Shown one piece after another: positions 10,595 through 19,684 of a DNA stretch of 64,000 bases. The translations under genes and the position numbers were made by a program. Below the pieces are notes generated by a model. It did not search any database, was not told where the DNA came from, and saw only the letters and a program-made list of their open reading frames with translations. Location: positions 4,092,001 through 4,156,000 of the forward strand of contig NZ_RAPR01000001.1 in NCBI RefSeq assembly GCF_003610235.1. The letters are read 5' to 3'. The first letter of the stretch is position 1. The number at the start of each line of letters is the position of its first letter. This DNA comes from Catellatospora citrea. GTDB lineage: Bacteria; Actinomycetota; Actinomycetes; Mycobacteriales; Micromonosporaceae.

Positions 10595-11401
10595 GTGGTG
10601 GAATACACATCCGGCACCTCGTCATGGCGTAAAGCCGTGCTCCGAGCCGGGCGCGCGTTCAGTCGCATACCCGGTCGGCGCCGTAGCGGGTGGACCCTCG
10701 GCGTGCCGCTGATCGCGGCCACCGCCGGTCTGCTGTTCACCGTGAGCGCGACCACCTCCCAGGGAACCACGCTACGCGAGGACAACAGCGTTCGGCTGGA
10801 TCAACTGGTGGGAAAGAAAGAGGTCGAGGTCAGCGCGGCCGTCCAGGACGTGAACCGGCTGCGCGCCGACATCGATGCGCTGACCGGCACGCAGGCCGGC
10901 GGCGACGGCCCGCTGATGGCCGAGCGCACCCGCGGCGAGGGCTACCTGGCCGACGCGGGTCTCACCGCGGTGCACGGCCCCGGCCTGACCGTGCGCATGG
11001 ACGACGCGCCGTCCGGCGGCAACGGCCTGTCCACCGGGGCCACCCAGGACGACCTGGTGGTGCACCAGCAGGACGTGCAGGCCGTGGTCAACGCGCTGTG
11101 GGCGGGCGGGGCCGAAGCCATGACAATCATGGGCGTACGGGTGGTCACCACGACCGCCGTGCTGTGTGTCGGCAACACCCTGCTGCTCGACGGGCGGCGC
11201 TACTCCCCCGAATTCGTGATCTCGGCGATCGGCGACCCGGCCCGGATGCAGGCGTCGCTCGACAGGGCTGCCGGCGTGCAGGCCTTCCGGGACGCTGTAC
11301 GCGCGTACGGCCTGGGATATAGCGTCACCCGCGAGACGGACATCGTCGCTCCCGCGTACCAGGGATCGGTGCTGCTGCGCCATGCTTCGGTGCCGCGTTA
11401 G
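10595..11401 (+). CDS. DUF881 family membrane protein
   Basis: 268 residues with a basic cytoplasmic start, one membrane segment (about 33-52), a short coiled-coil stretch (about 65-105) and the DUF881 extracytoplasmic domain, recognised by G-L-T-V-R-M-D-D, then D-L-V-V-H-Q-Q-D-V-Q-A-V-V-N-A-L-W. DUF881 proteins resemble divisome/FtsQLB-associated factors and recur between crgA and sortase genes; the biochemical role is unknown. The GTG is preceded by GGAGG with suitable spacing. First gene of a plus-strand operon with the sortase, a small membrane protein and the amidotransferase. Confidence 0.88.
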   Translation: MVEYTSGTSSWRKAVLRAGRAFSRIPGRRRSGWTLGVPLIAATAGLLFTVSATTSQGTTLREDNSVRLDQLVGKKEVEVSAAVQDVNRLRADIDALTGTQAGGDGPLMAERTRGEGYLADAGLTAVHGPGLTVRMDDAPSGGNGLSTGATQDDLVVHQQDVQAVVNALWAGGAEAMTIMGVRVVTTTAVLCVGNTLLLDGRRYSPEFVISAIGDPARMQASLDRAAGVQAFRDAVRAYGLGYSVTRETDIVAPAYQGSVLLRHASVPR

Positions 11402-11419
11402 TAAGAGCCGGAGACACGG

Positions 11420-12697
11420 ATGAGCAGGCATCGGGCGCACGAACCCGAGGACGACCAGACGACCACGTTCCCCCGCGTGGCCGAGGCCGCGCCGCAGGCG
11501 GACGCCTCCATCACCAGCGTGCTGCCGGTGATCCCGGCGGAAGCCACCACGGTGCTTCCCGCGGACGCCACCACGGTGCTCCCGGTCATCAGCTCCGCCA
11601 CCCCACCACCGTCACCCCGACCCGCAGCACCGCCCACCCCGGCAGCACCACTGAGCACCACCGCACCGCTCAGCCCGGCAGCTCCGCTCAGCCCGGCAGC
11701 ACCGCTCAGCCCGGCAGCACCGCCTGGCCCGGTGGCACCGCTGAGCCCGGCGGCGGCCGATGCGACGACCCAGCTGCCCAGGATCACGGACCAGACCACT
11801 CAGCTGCCGCGCATCGCCCGGCCCGCGCCCGCACTGGCGACCGGGCGGGCCGTGGCCACCGACGAGACCGGCCTGCTGGGCGCGATCCCGCCCGCGCCGC
11901 CGTCGTCGCCTGACGACGATGCCAAGCCGTCACCGCGGCCCCGCTGGAGCGGGGAACCGCCACCGCCCCCGGTCAAGGCGATCCGGGCCGGCGAGAAGAA
12001 CTACCGGAGCATCCACTCCGAGTACACCCGCACCACCGTGGGATCGGTGATCCGCACGACGCTGCGCGGCACCGGCGAGCTCATGATCACGTTCGGCCTG
12101 GTCATCCTGCTGTTCGCCGGGTACGAGGTGTGGGGCAAGACGGCCATCGTCGACGCCCACCAGAGCGAGCTGGAGCAGCAGCTGAACTGGGACGAGCCGA
12201 CCGTCGGGCCGACCCCGACGGCATCGGTCGCCCCGCTGGCGCCGCTGCCCGGCGGCTCGCTGGCGAAGCTCTACCTGCCCACGCTGAAGAAGCACTGGGT
12301 GGTGGTGCAGGGCGTGACCCAGAAGGACATCCGGTTCGCCCCGGGCCACTACCCCAACAGCGCGATGCCCGGCCAGAAGGGCAACTTCTCGGTCGCCGGC
12401 CACCGCAACCGGGCCACCTTCTGGGACCTCGACAAGCTGCACGCCGGCGACAAGATCGTCGTGGAGACGCCCACCATGTTCTACGTCTACGAGGTGGTCA
12501 AGCAGCGCATCGTGCTGCCGACCGCGGTGGAGGTGGTGCGGGCGGTGCCGCCGACCATGACGGCGGGCAAGCTGATCACGCTGACGACCTGCAACCCGAA
12601 GTTCGACAACTACCAGCGGCTGATCATCCACGGGAAGCTCGTCGACGAGCAGCCGCGCTCCGAGGGACGTCCGGTCGAGCTGGCAGGGATGTCCTGA
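11420..12697 (+). CDS. class E sortase with long Thr/Pro-rich cytoplasmic tail
   Basis: Transpeptidase that anchors surface proteins carrying LAxTG-type signals. 425 residues: an unusually long Pro/Ala/Thr-rich N-terminal tail (about 1-205), a single membrane segment (about 213-237), then the sortase barrel with catalytic His in V-A-G-H-R-N, Cys in T-L-T-T-C-N (about 390) and Arg in the following N-Y-Q-R-L segment. The tail contains repeated hexapeptides I-T-S-V-L-P, A-T-T-V-L-P (twice) and T-T-Q-L-P (twice), shared with the PASTA protein at 34462-35409, and five 18-bp tandem units. GGAG lies 7 nt before the ATG. The stop overlaps the next start. Confidence 0.9.
   Translation: MSRHRAHEPEDDQTTTFPRVAEAAPQADASITSVLPVIPAEATTVLPADATTVLPVISSATPPPSPRPAAPPTPAAPLSTTAPLSPAAPLSPAAPLSPAAPPGPVAPLSPAAADATTQLPRITDQTTQLPRIARPAPALATGRAVATDETGLLGAIPPAPPSSPDDDAKPSPRPRWSGEPPPPPVKAIRAGEKNYRSIHSEYTRTTVGSVIRTTLRGTGELMITFGLVILLFAGYEVWGKTAIVDAHQSELEQQLNWDEPTVGPTPTASVAPLAPLPGGSLAKLYLPTLKKHWVVVQGVTQKDIRFAPGHYPNSAMPGQKGNFSVAGHRNRATFWDLDKLHAGDKIVVETPTMFYVYEVVKQRIVLPTAVEVVRAVPPTMTAGKLITLTTCNPKFDNYQRLIIHGKLVDEQPRSEGRPVELAGMS
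11663..11752 (+). repeat. 18-bp tandem repeat inside the sortase gene
   Basis: Five consecutive 18-bp units (consensus GCACCGCTCAGCCCGGCA), three nearly identical and two diverged, encode A-P-L-S-P-A blocks of the cytoplasmic tail. Length variation between strains is likely (inference). Confidence 0.8.
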
Positions 12698-12996
12698 TGT
12701 ACGCATGGATCTGGCGCAAGCTGCCGTTCGGCCTCGGCGGCAAGCTGGCCGGCTCGGTGGTGCTGCTGGGCGTGCTCGGCGCGCTGCTGTGGTACGTGAT
12801 CTTCCCGTGGGCGGAGCCTCTGCTGCCGTTCGACGACGTCCAGGTCGGCGACCCGGACAGCGGATACTCGCAGTTGGACGAGACGTTCCCGGATCCGTCG
12901 GGCACGCCGGATCCGTCGGGCACCCCGGAGCCGGGCGACGGCCACGACATCCCGTACGACACCGGGGAGACCCCGGCGCCGACGCCGAGCAGGTGA
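12697..12996 (+). CDS. small membrane protein of the sortase operon, unknown function
   Basis: 99 residues; not recognised as a named family. One membrane segment (about 15-38) after a short basic N-terminus, then an acidic, Pro-rich extracytoplasmic tail with the duplicated motif D-P-S-G-T-P. The ATG overlaps the sortase stop by one base (TGATG) and the amidotransferase ATG follows 5 nt after its own stop, so translation is coupled. A small partner or regulator of the sortase is possible, by context only. Confidence 0.7.
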   Translation: MYAWIWRKLPFGLGGKLAGSVVLLGVLGALLWYVIFPWAEPLLPFDDVQVGDPDSGYSQLDETFPDPSGTPDPSGTPEPGDGHDIPYDTGETPAPTPSR

Positions 12997-13001
12997 GGGC
13001 C

Positions 13002-13649
13002 ATGCGCGTTCTCGTGATCGACAACTACGACTCGTTCGTCTACAACCTGGTGCAGTACCTCGGGCAGCTCGGGGTGGAGTGCGAGGTCCGGCGCAACGAC
13101 GAGATCAGCGTCGCCGACGTCGGGCGGGTCGGGGCGGCCGGTGTGCTGCTCTCCCCCGGCCCGGGCGCGCCCGAGTCGGCCGGCGTATGCCTCGACGTGA
13201 TCGCCGCGTACGCCGGGAAGATCCCGCTGTTCGGGGTGTGCCTGGGCCACCAGGCCATCGGGCAGGCCTTCGGCGGCACGGTGACCCGCGCCCCGGAGCT
13301 GCTGCACGGCAAGACGTCCCAGGTGACGCACACCGGCGCGGGCGTGCTGGCCGGCCTGCCGGACCCGTTCACGGCCACCCGGTACCACTCCCTGGCCGTC
13401 CTGGAGGACACCCTGCCCGCCGAGATCGAGGTCACCGGGCGCACGGAGTCGGGGGTGGTGATGGCGATGCGGCACCGCACGCTGCCCATCGAGGGCGTGC
13501 AGTTCCACCCGGAGTCGGTGCTCACCCAGGGCGGCCACCTGATGCTGGCGAACTGGCTGGCCTCCTGCGGCTTCCCCGAGGCCCTTGACCGCGCCCCGGA
13601 CCTGGCCGAAGAGGTCGAGCAGCGCCGCCTCGCCGCCTTCCCCGCCTGA
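13002..13649 (+). CDS. pabA: aminodeoxychorismate/anthranilate synthase component II (glutamine amidotransferase)
   Basis: Releases ammonia from glutamine for a chorismate-using partner subunit (PabB or TrpE, not present here). 215 residues, typical size: N-terminal D-N-Y-D-S-F-V-Y-N, the nucleophile Cys in G-V-C-L-G-H-Q (about 80), and the His/Glu of the triad in H-P-E-S (about 168). AGGTGAGG precedes the ATG. It closes the sortase operon, a placement conserved in many actinobacteria next to pknB. Whether it serves folate or tryptophan synthesis cannot be told from sequence alone. Confidence 0.88.
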   Translation: MRVLVIDNYDSFVYNLVQYLGQLGVECEVRRNDEISVADVGRVGAAGVLLSPGPGAPESAGVCLDVIAAYAGKIPLFGVCLGHQAIGQAFGGTVTRAPELLHGKTSQVTHTGAGVLAGLPDPFTATRYHSLAVLEDTLPAEIEVTGRTESGVVMAMRHRTLPIEGVQFHPESVLTQGGHLMLANWLASCGFPEALDRAPDLAEEVEQRRLAAFPA

Positions 13650-13678
13650 TCCTCGCCGTCGAATCGCATGGCATGAAA

Positions 13679-13713
13679 AAGTGGCGCCCACCCTGAGCGG
13701 GTGGGCGCCACTT
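13679..13713. terminator. bidirectional hairpin terminator
   Basis: Perfect 15-bp stem (13679-13693 with 13699-13713), 5-nt loop, preceded by a short A run, between the amidotransferase gene and pknB, which converge. For the minus strand the A run gives a U tail. Confidence 0.85.
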
Positions 13714-13722
13714 CTCGTGTCG

Positions 13723-15426
13723 CTAGGGCGAGGGCGAGGGGTCAGGTGTCGCTGACGGCGGCGCCTGCTCCTTGAGGAACGACACCCGCAGCGTGATGAC
13801 CGTGCCCTTCGGCTTCAGCGCATCCTTGTTGGGATCGGTGTCCTGCACGATGCCCGCCTCGGCAGGGTTCGTGACCTCGTCACCCTTCACCACCTTGTTG
13901 CCCAGGCCCAGGCCGGTCAGAATCGCGACCGCCTCAGCCTGGGTCTTTCCCACCAGCGAGGGGACCTTGACCAGGCCCCTGGAGACGATCACCGTGACGG
14001 TGCCGCCCTCGGAGACCATCTCCCCTTCCCTGGGGGTGGTCTCCAGCACCTGGTCGGCCGGCTCTTCGCTGTCCTTCTCCTTGAACTCCGGAACCAGGCC
14101 GAGCCCGGTCAGCTGGCTCTGCGCGTTGGCGCGGTTCGAGCCGATCAGCGGCGGCACCTTGACCTGCGGCTTGCCGCCGCAGATCTGGAAGGTGACCTCG
14201 CTCTGCTCCCGGACCTCGCGGCCCTTGGCGGGCTCCTGCTTGGCGACCGTGTTCTCCGTGCAGTTCGACTGCCGCAGCGGATCGCCGAGGCGCGGCTTGA
14301 GACCCGCCCCGGTCACGGCCTGCCTCGCTTGCTGCTCGGTCAACCCGAACAGGTCGGGGACCGGCACGTCCTTGGGCTGGCTGGCCAGGATCAGGCCGGC
14401 GGTCAGCGCCACCACGGCCAGCACGCCCAGGGCGGTCAGCGTCGCGATGACCCAGCCGGAGGCGCGGCGGCGGCGGGCGTCGCCGACCCGGGCCGGGGTG
14501 TTGCGGTTGGTGCCGGTCCGCGCGGGCGCGGTCATCGGCACCGTCTGCTCCTCGCGGAGCACCGGCGTCGCGAGAACCGGGCGGCCCGCGGAGGCCCGCA
14601 GCAGGTCGGCGCGCATCTCGCCGGCCGACTGGTAGCGGTTGGCCGGGTTCTTCGACAGCGCCTTGAGCACGACCGCGTCGATGTCGGGGGTGACGTCCCG
14701 GTTCGACTCGCTCGGCGCCGGCGGCTCCTCCCGCACGTGCTGGTAGGCCACCGCCACCGGGGAGTCGCCGACGAACGGCGGGTGCCCGCAGAGCAGTTCG
14801 AACAGCACGCAGCCGGCGGCGTACACGTCGGAGCGGGCGTCCACGGCCTCGCCGCGGGCCTGCTCCGGGGAGAGGTACTGCGCGGTGCCGATGACGGCGG
14901 AGGTCTGCGTCATGGTGGTCGCGCCGGACGCGAGCGCCCGCGCGATGCCGAAGTCCATGACCTTGACCTGGGCGTTCGGCGTGAACATGACGTTGCCGGG
15001 CTTGATGTCCCGGTGGATGATGCCGTGCCGGTGGCTGAACTCCAGCGCGGCGCAGATGTCCGCGGTGATCTCCATGGCGCGCCGGGGCATCAGCCGCCCC
15101 TCGGCGGCCAGCACCTCCTTGAGGGTGCGGCCGGCCACGAACTCCATGACGATGTAGGGCAGGACCTCGCCGGTGGGCGCTCGCTCCTCGCCCGTGTCGT
15201 AGACGGCGACGATCGCCGGGTGGTTCAGCGCCGCGGCGTTCTGCGCCTCGCGGCGGAACCGCATCTGGAACGTCGCGTCCCGGGCCAGGTCCGTGCGCAG
15301 CAACTTGATCGCGACGTCGCGCCCGAGGCGCAGGTCGCGTCCCCGGTGCACCTCGGCCATGCCGCCGTAGCCGAGCAACTCGCCGACTTGATACCTGCCA
15401 CCCAGCAGGCGGGCCTGCGCGTTCAT
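13723..15426 (-). CDS. pknB: Ser/Thr protein kinase PknB with three PASTA domains
   Basis: Membrane kinase that senses muropeptides or lipid II and phosphorylates wall-synthesis proteins. 567 residues: kinase domain (1-270) with V-A-I-K, H-R-D-I-K-P-G-N and D-F-G-I-A-R; a Thr-rich activation loop (T-T-M-T-Q-T) as in autophosphorylating PknB; one membrane helix (about 322-348); three extracellular PASTA repeats (about 352-553), where mycobacterial PknB has four; and a short Ser/Pro tail. The ATG overlaps the pknA stop by 4 nt. Last gene of the fhaA-to-pknB operon. Confidence 0.96.
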   Translation of the reverse strand: MNAQARLLGGRYQVGELLGYGGMAEVHRGRDLRLGRDVAIKLLRTDLARDATFQMRFRREAQNAAALNHPAIVAVYDTGEERAPTGEVLPYIVMEFVAGRTLKEVLAAEGRLMPRRAMEITADICAALEFSHRHGIIHRDIKPGNVMFTPNAQVKVMDFGIARALASGATTMTQTSAVIGTAQYLSPEQARGEAVDARSDVYAAGCVLFELLCGHPPFVGDSPVAVAYQHVREEPPAPSESNRDVTPDIDAVVLKALSKNPANRYQSAGEMRADLLRASAGRPVLATPVLREEQTVPMTAPARTGTNRNTPARVGDARRRRASGWVIATLTALGVLAVVALTAGLILASQPKDVPVPDLFGLTEQQARQAVTGAGLKPRLGDPLRQSNCTENTVAKQEPAKGREVREQSEVTFQICGGKPQVKVPPLIGSNRANAQSQLTGLGLVPEFKEKDSEEPADQVLETTPREGEMVSEGGTVTVIVSRGLVKVPSLVGKTQAEAVAILTGLGLGNKVVKGDEVTNPAEAGIVQDTDPNKDALKPKGTVITLRVSFLKEQAPPSATPDPSPSP

Positions 15427-16697
15427 CGCGTACGTCGTCCTTCGGTCATTGGGTCCATGCTCACGTGGTCAGCCCCGTTCAGCCATCCGCCAGCCGAAAG
15501 TGTGACGATTTCGGAATGTGCCGGACTGCTCCGGGCATTCTCCTCGTCCTTGGCCTTCTTGGCCTGGTACCCGAGCCAACCGGCGCAGGCGAGCACCGCC
15601 AGCATCCCGACGACCACCAGGACCACGGTCAGGGCAGTCCGGCCGCCACCACCGGCGGGCGCGGGAGCCTGCGGCCCGTACGGTACCGCGTGGACGGGGG
15701 TCAGCGGGGCAGGCGCAGCCGGGACTGGCGCAGATCCTCGCTGGTAGCCCCCGTTGGGGCGAACCGGAACGGGGGTCGCCGGGCTCAGCGGCCGCGACGG
15801 CCCCGGCGACACCGGAGTGGCCGACACCGGGCTCGGCGACACCGGCTGCACCGGCAGCATCGGCCCGCTGCCGTGGGTCAGCGCGCCCGCGGCCTGGCGG
15901 GCGGCGTTGGCGAACGACGCCGCCGTCGGCCACCGGTTGCCGGGCTCCTTGGACATGGCCCGCTCGACGATCTGGCGCACCACCGGCGGGATGTCGTTCG
16001 GCATCGCCTTGGGCGTGCCGTTGACGTGCTTCATCGCGATCTCGAGCGGGGTGTCGCCGTCGTAGGGCCGGTGCCCGGTGAGGCACTGATAGGCCACCAC
16101 GCCCAGCGAGTACACGTCGGAGGCCGCCGAGGCGCCGACCCCGGAGGCCTGTTCGGGGGCGAGGTAGGAGGCGGTGCCCATGACCGCGCCGGTGGCCGTC
16201 AGCTGGCTGGCCGCCGCCGAGCGGGCGATGCCGAAGTCGGTCAGCACGAGCGTGCCGTTGGGGCGCACCAGCAGGTTGCCCGGCTTCACGTCGCGGTGCA
16301 CGATGCCCTTGTCATGGGCGGCCTGCAGCGCGTCGGCGGCCTGGGCGATCAGCAGCATGGTGCGGGCCGGGGTGAGCCGGCCGACCTTGTTGAGCGTGCG
16401 CGACAGTGGGTCGCCCTCGATCAACTCCATGATCAGGTACGCCAGGTGCTGGTCGTTGCCGAAGTCGTAGATGCGCACGACGCCCGGGTGGTTGATGCCC
16501 GCCATCGTCTTGGCCTCGGCGTGGAAGCGCTTGACGAAGCCCGGCTCCTCCAGCAGCGCCGAGAGCATGATCTTGATGGCGACGGTGCGGTCGAGCACGT
16601 CGTCGGTGCCCTTCCAGACGTCACCCATGCCGCCGGAGGCGATCCGCGAGTCGATGCGGTAGCGGCCGTTCAGCACGGTGCCAGGGGAGACCATCAC
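15423..16697 (-). CDS. pknA: Ser/Thr protein kinase PknA
   Basis: Second membrane kinase of the growth/division circuit. 424 residues: kinase domain with G-G-M-G-D-V-W, V-A-I-K-I-M, H-R-D-V-K-P-G-N, D-F-G-I-A-R and A-P-E-Q; a Pro-rich juxtamembrane linker; one membrane helix (about 354-378) and a short external tail without PASTA domains, as expected for PknA. GTG at 16697 overlaps the pbpA stop by 4 nt; the next codon is ATG, an equally possible start. Confidence 0.94.
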   Translation of the reverse strand: MMVSPGTVLNGRYRIDSRIASGGMGDVWKGTDDVLDRTVAIKIMLSALLEEPGFVKRFHAEAKTMAGINHPGVVRIYDFGNDQHLAYLIMELIEGDPLSRTLNKVGRLTPARTMLLIAQAADALQAAHDKGIVHRDVKPGNLLVRPNGTLVLTDFGIARSAAASQLTATGAVMGTASYLAPEQASGVGASAASDVYSLGVVAYQCLTGHRPYDGDTPLEIAMKHVNGTPKAMPNDIPPVVRQIVERAMSKEPGNRWPTAASFANAARQAAGALTHGSGPMLPVQPVSPSPVSATPVSPGPSRPLSPATPVPVRPNGGYQRGSAPVPAAPAPLTPVHAVPYGPQAPAPAGGGGRTALTVVLVVVGMLAVLACAGWLGYQAKKAKDEENARSSPAHSEIVTLSAGGWLNGADHVSMDPMTEGRRTR

Positions 16698-18214
16698 TTG
16701 CCACCCTTGTCCTTGATCACGCCTTGCATGACCAGCCCGGCGATCCGGGCCGCTTCCCCGCTGCCGCCCTTGCCGGCGTCGTCCAGGATCACCGCGACCG
16801 CGGCGACCGGACGGCCGTCCTTCATCGCGAACCCGATGAACCAGCCGTCGGACCCGGCGTTGGCCTCCTCGTCGGCGGTGCCGGTGCCGGTCTTGCCACC
16901 GACCACGTACCCGTCGATCTGCGCCTTCTTGCCGGTGCCGTTCTCCACGACGCTGACCATCATCTCGCGCAGCTGCGCCGCCTCGCTCGCCGTGCAGCTG
17001 CGCCGCAGCTCCTTCGGGGCAGCGGCGTAGAGCCCGGTGGTGAGGTCCGGCCCGACCAGCCGCTCGACCAGGTAAGGCCGCATCTGCGAGCAGTCGTTGG
17101 CGATCGCCGCGGCGACCATCGCGTTCTGCAGCGGGGTCACCCGGACCTCGTTGAGGCCGATCGAGGAGATCGCGATGTTCGGCTTGTCGTCGCCGCCCGA
17201 GCTGGTGGTCAGCGGGCCGAGCACGCTTTCCGAGACGCGCAGGCCGCGATCGGTGGCCGACAGGTTGCCGACGCGCAGGCTGTTGTCGTAGAAGCCGAAG
17301 GCCCGCGCGGTGTCGTTGAGCCGCTGCGCGCCGAGTTCCACGCCGAGGCGGGCGAACGCCGTGTTGCAGGAGACGGTCAGCGCCTCCTTCAGCGTCATCT
17401 GCTCCTGGGGGCAGGTCGACGGCGTCGCGTTGCGGATGATGTGGCTGGTGCCCGGCGCCTGGTAGCCCGGACCGGCCTGCAGCGGCGTGTCGGGGTTCCG
17501 GTTGGCGGACAGCGCCGCGGCCGAGACCAGCACCTTGAACGTCGACGCCGGCGGGTAGGTCTCCTGCAGCGCCCGGTTCAGCAGCGGGTTGCCGGCCTGG
17601 CCTTCCAGCCGCTTGTACGCGTCACCGGCCTTGCCGTCGTGGGCGACCAGCGGGTTCGGGTCGAAGCTCGGGAAGGACGCCATGGCGAGGATCCCGCCGG
17701 TGTTCGGGTCCAGCGCCACCACCGCGCCCGACTTCGCGTCGAGCTTGTTGTTCGCCAGCTCCTTGTACGCGGTGTCCTGGGCGGTCTTCGACAGCGTCAG
17801 CGTCACGTTGCCACCGGCGGTGTGCGAGCCGGTGAAGATGTCGCGCAGCCGGTCGGCGAAGAGCTTGTCGGAGCTGCCGGAGAGGAAGTCGTTCTCCAGC
17901 TGCTCCACCCCGGTCGCCGTGCCGTTGACCGGCTTGTAGCCGATGACGTGCGCGTACGCGGCGCCGTTGGGGTAGCTGCGCAGGTACTTCAGGTTGCCCT
18001 TGGTGGCCTCGGAGACCGCGATCGGCTTGCTGCCGGGGTTGCTCACCATGATGTAGCCGCGCTGGCGGTCGTACTCGTCGATCTGCACGCGGCCGTTGTA
18101 GGGGCTGGTCCGGTAGTCGTTGCCCTTGTACGCCTGGACCCAGTTCAGGTTGGCGAAGAGCAGGCCGAACAGCACCATCACGACCACGCCGACGCGTCGC
18201 AGAGGGGCGTTCAC
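16694..18214 (-). CDS. pbpA: penicillin-binding protein PbpA (class B transpeptidase)
   Basis: Cross-links peptidoglycan during growth and septation. 506 residues: short cytoplasmic start, one membrane anchor (about 7-25), a small non-catalytic domain and a transpeptidase domain with all three signatures: S-T-F-K (about 225), S-C-N (about 281) and K-T-G-T (about 438). It overlaps rodA upstream and pknA downstream by 4 nt each. The RodA partner supplies glycan polymerisation; phosphorylation by PknB is known for mycobacterial PbpA, not shown here. Confidence 0.95.
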   Translation of the reverse strand: MNAPLRRVGVVVMVLFGLLFANLNWVQAYKGNDYRTSPYNGRVQIDEYDRQRGYIMVSNPGSKPIAVSEATKGNLKYLRSYPNGAAYAHVIGYKPVNGTATGVEQLENDFLSGSSDKLFADRLRDIFTGSHTAGGNVTLTLSKTAQDTAYKELANNKLDAKSGAVVALDPNTGGILAMASFPSFDPNPLVAHDGKAGDAYKRLEGQAGNPLLNRALQETYPPASTFKVLVSAAALSANRNPDTPLQAGPGYQAPGTSHIIRNATPSTCPQEQMTLKEALTVSCNTAFARLGVELGAQRLNDTARAFGFYDNSLRVGNLSATDRGLRVSESVLGPLTTSSGGDDKPNIAISSIGLNEVRVTPLQNAMVAAAIANDCSQMRPYLVERLVGPDLTTGLYAAAPKELRRSCTASEAAQLREMMVSVVENGTGKKAQIDGYVVGGKTGTGTADEEANAGSDGWFIGFAMKDGRPVAAVAVILDDAGKGGSGEAARIAGLVMQGVIKDKGGK

Positions 18215-19671
18215 CGGCGTACACCTCCCGTCGATGCGGGCGTGCGCGCCGCGTCTGAGATCCGCAGCAGCAGCGCCACCAGCAGCCAGTTGGCCACCAG
18301 CGACGAGCCGCCCGCGGACAGGAACGGCGTGGTCTGCCCCGTCAGCGGGATCAGCTTGCTCACCCCACCGATGATCACGAACACCTGCAACGCCAGCGTG
18401 AACGCCAGGCCACCGGCCAGCAGCTTGCCGAAGGAGTCGCGCACGGCCAGCGCGGCGCGCAGGCCGCGGGACACCACGAGGAGGTACAGCGCCAGCATGG
18501 CGGTGAGGCCGAACAGGCCGATCTCCTCGCCCATGCCGGCGAAGATGAAGTCGTTGCGCACCTCGGGCACCAGCAGCGGGTTGCCCGCGCCGGGGCCGGT
18601 GCCGAACATGCCGCCGGTGCCCAGGCCGAGCATGGACTGGACGAGCTGGTAGCCGCGGTCGTACGGCTCGGCGAAGGGGTCCAGCCAGATCTCGACGCGC
18701 TGGCCGAAGTTGGTGAACGGACCGCCCACCGCGCCGGCCAGCACGTATGCCAGCACCGCGCCGCCGAAGAACAGCACCAGACCGATGATCAGCCAGCTGA
18801 CCCGTTCGGTGGCGATGTAGAGCGTCACCACGAACATGCCGAAGTACAGCAGCGAGGTGCCCAGGTCCTTCTCGAAGATGAGGACCAGGAGGCTCATCGC
18901 CCAGACCACGATGACCGGGCCCAGGTCGCGCCCGCGCGGGAAGTCGATGCCGAGGAAGCGGCGGCTGGCCAGGGCCAGCACCTCGCGCTTGCGGACCAGG
19001 TAGTAGGCGAAGAAGGCCAGCAGCATGAGCTTGGCGAACTCACCGGGCTGGATGGCGAAGAAGCCGCCGAACCGGATCCACAGCTTGGCGCCGTTGACCT
19101 CGGAGACGCTGCCCGGCAGCACGGCCGGCAGCAGCACCAGGACGATGCCGGCCAGGCCGAGCGTCCAGGCGAACTTGGAGACCTCGCGGTGGTCGCGGAC
19201 GAACCACAGCAGCAGCATCGCGCCGGTGACCGCGATCAGCGTCCAGAGCAGCTGCTTGCCGCCGTCCCCCGCGAAGATCGCGAGCTCGGGCCGGTCGTCG
19301 ATCTTGGCCCGGCCCAGGTCGAGCCGGCGCAGGAAGGCCACGCCGAGCCCGTTGAGCAGGGCCACGGTGGGCACCAGCACCGGGTCGGCGAACGGCGCGC
19401 GCAGCCGGATGACCACGTGCAGCGCCAGGAACACGGCGGTCAGCACGCCCGCCGGGTACCAGAAGTCCATCGTGACCGTGTCGAGCATGTTCGCCTCGAC
19501 CGCCGCCAGGTAACCGGCGACCATGGCCATAGCGAGCAGGAGCAGCCACAACTCGGTGCGGCGCACGCTGCGGGCCGCCGGATCCAGGCGCAGCACCGAC
19601 GGCTTCGGCGCCGCCGGCGTCTCGGGGACGGCCGCGGCTGCTGCGGGAGGGGCGGTATGGGGGGTGGTCAC
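18211..19671 (-). CDS. rodA: FtsW/RodA/SpoVE-family glycan polymerase
   Basis: Multi-pass SEDS glycosyltransferase that polymerises lipid II with its cognate class B PBP encoded next door. 486 residues, about ten to twelve membrane segments, with the SEDS-type segments P-G-E-F-A-K-L and, near the C-terminus, P-L-T-G-Q-T-T-P-F-L-S. A 45-residue Pro/Ala-rich cytoplasmic N-terminus precedes the first helix. Its stop overlaps the pbpA start by 4 nt. pstP lies 13 nt upstream. Confidence 0.94.
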   Translation of the reverse strand: MTTPHTAPPAAAAAVPETPAAPKPSVLRLDPAARSVRRTELWLLLLAMAMVAGYLAAVEANMLDTVTMDFWYPAGVLTAVFLALHVVIRLRAPFADPVLVPTVALLNGLGVAFLRRLDLGRAKIDDRPELAIFAGDGGKQLLWTLIAVTGAMLLLWFVRDHREVSKFAWTLGLAGIVLVLLPAVLPGSVSEVNGAKLWIRFGGFFAIQPGEFAKLMLLAFFAYYLVRKREVLALASRRFLGIDFPRGRDLGPVIVVWAMSLLVLIFEKDLGTSLLYFGMFVVTLYIATERVSWLIIGLVLFFGGAVLAYVLAGAVGGPFTNFGQRVEIWLDPFAEPYDRGYQLVQSMLGLGTGGMFGTGPGAGNPLLVPEVRNDFIFAGMGEEIGLFGLTAMLALYLLVVSRGLRAALAVRDSFGKLLAGGLAFTLALQVFVIIGGVSKLIPLTGQTTPFLSAGGSSLVANWLLVALLLRISDAARTPASTGGVRR

Positions 19672-19684
19672 GACGTCCTCATGC

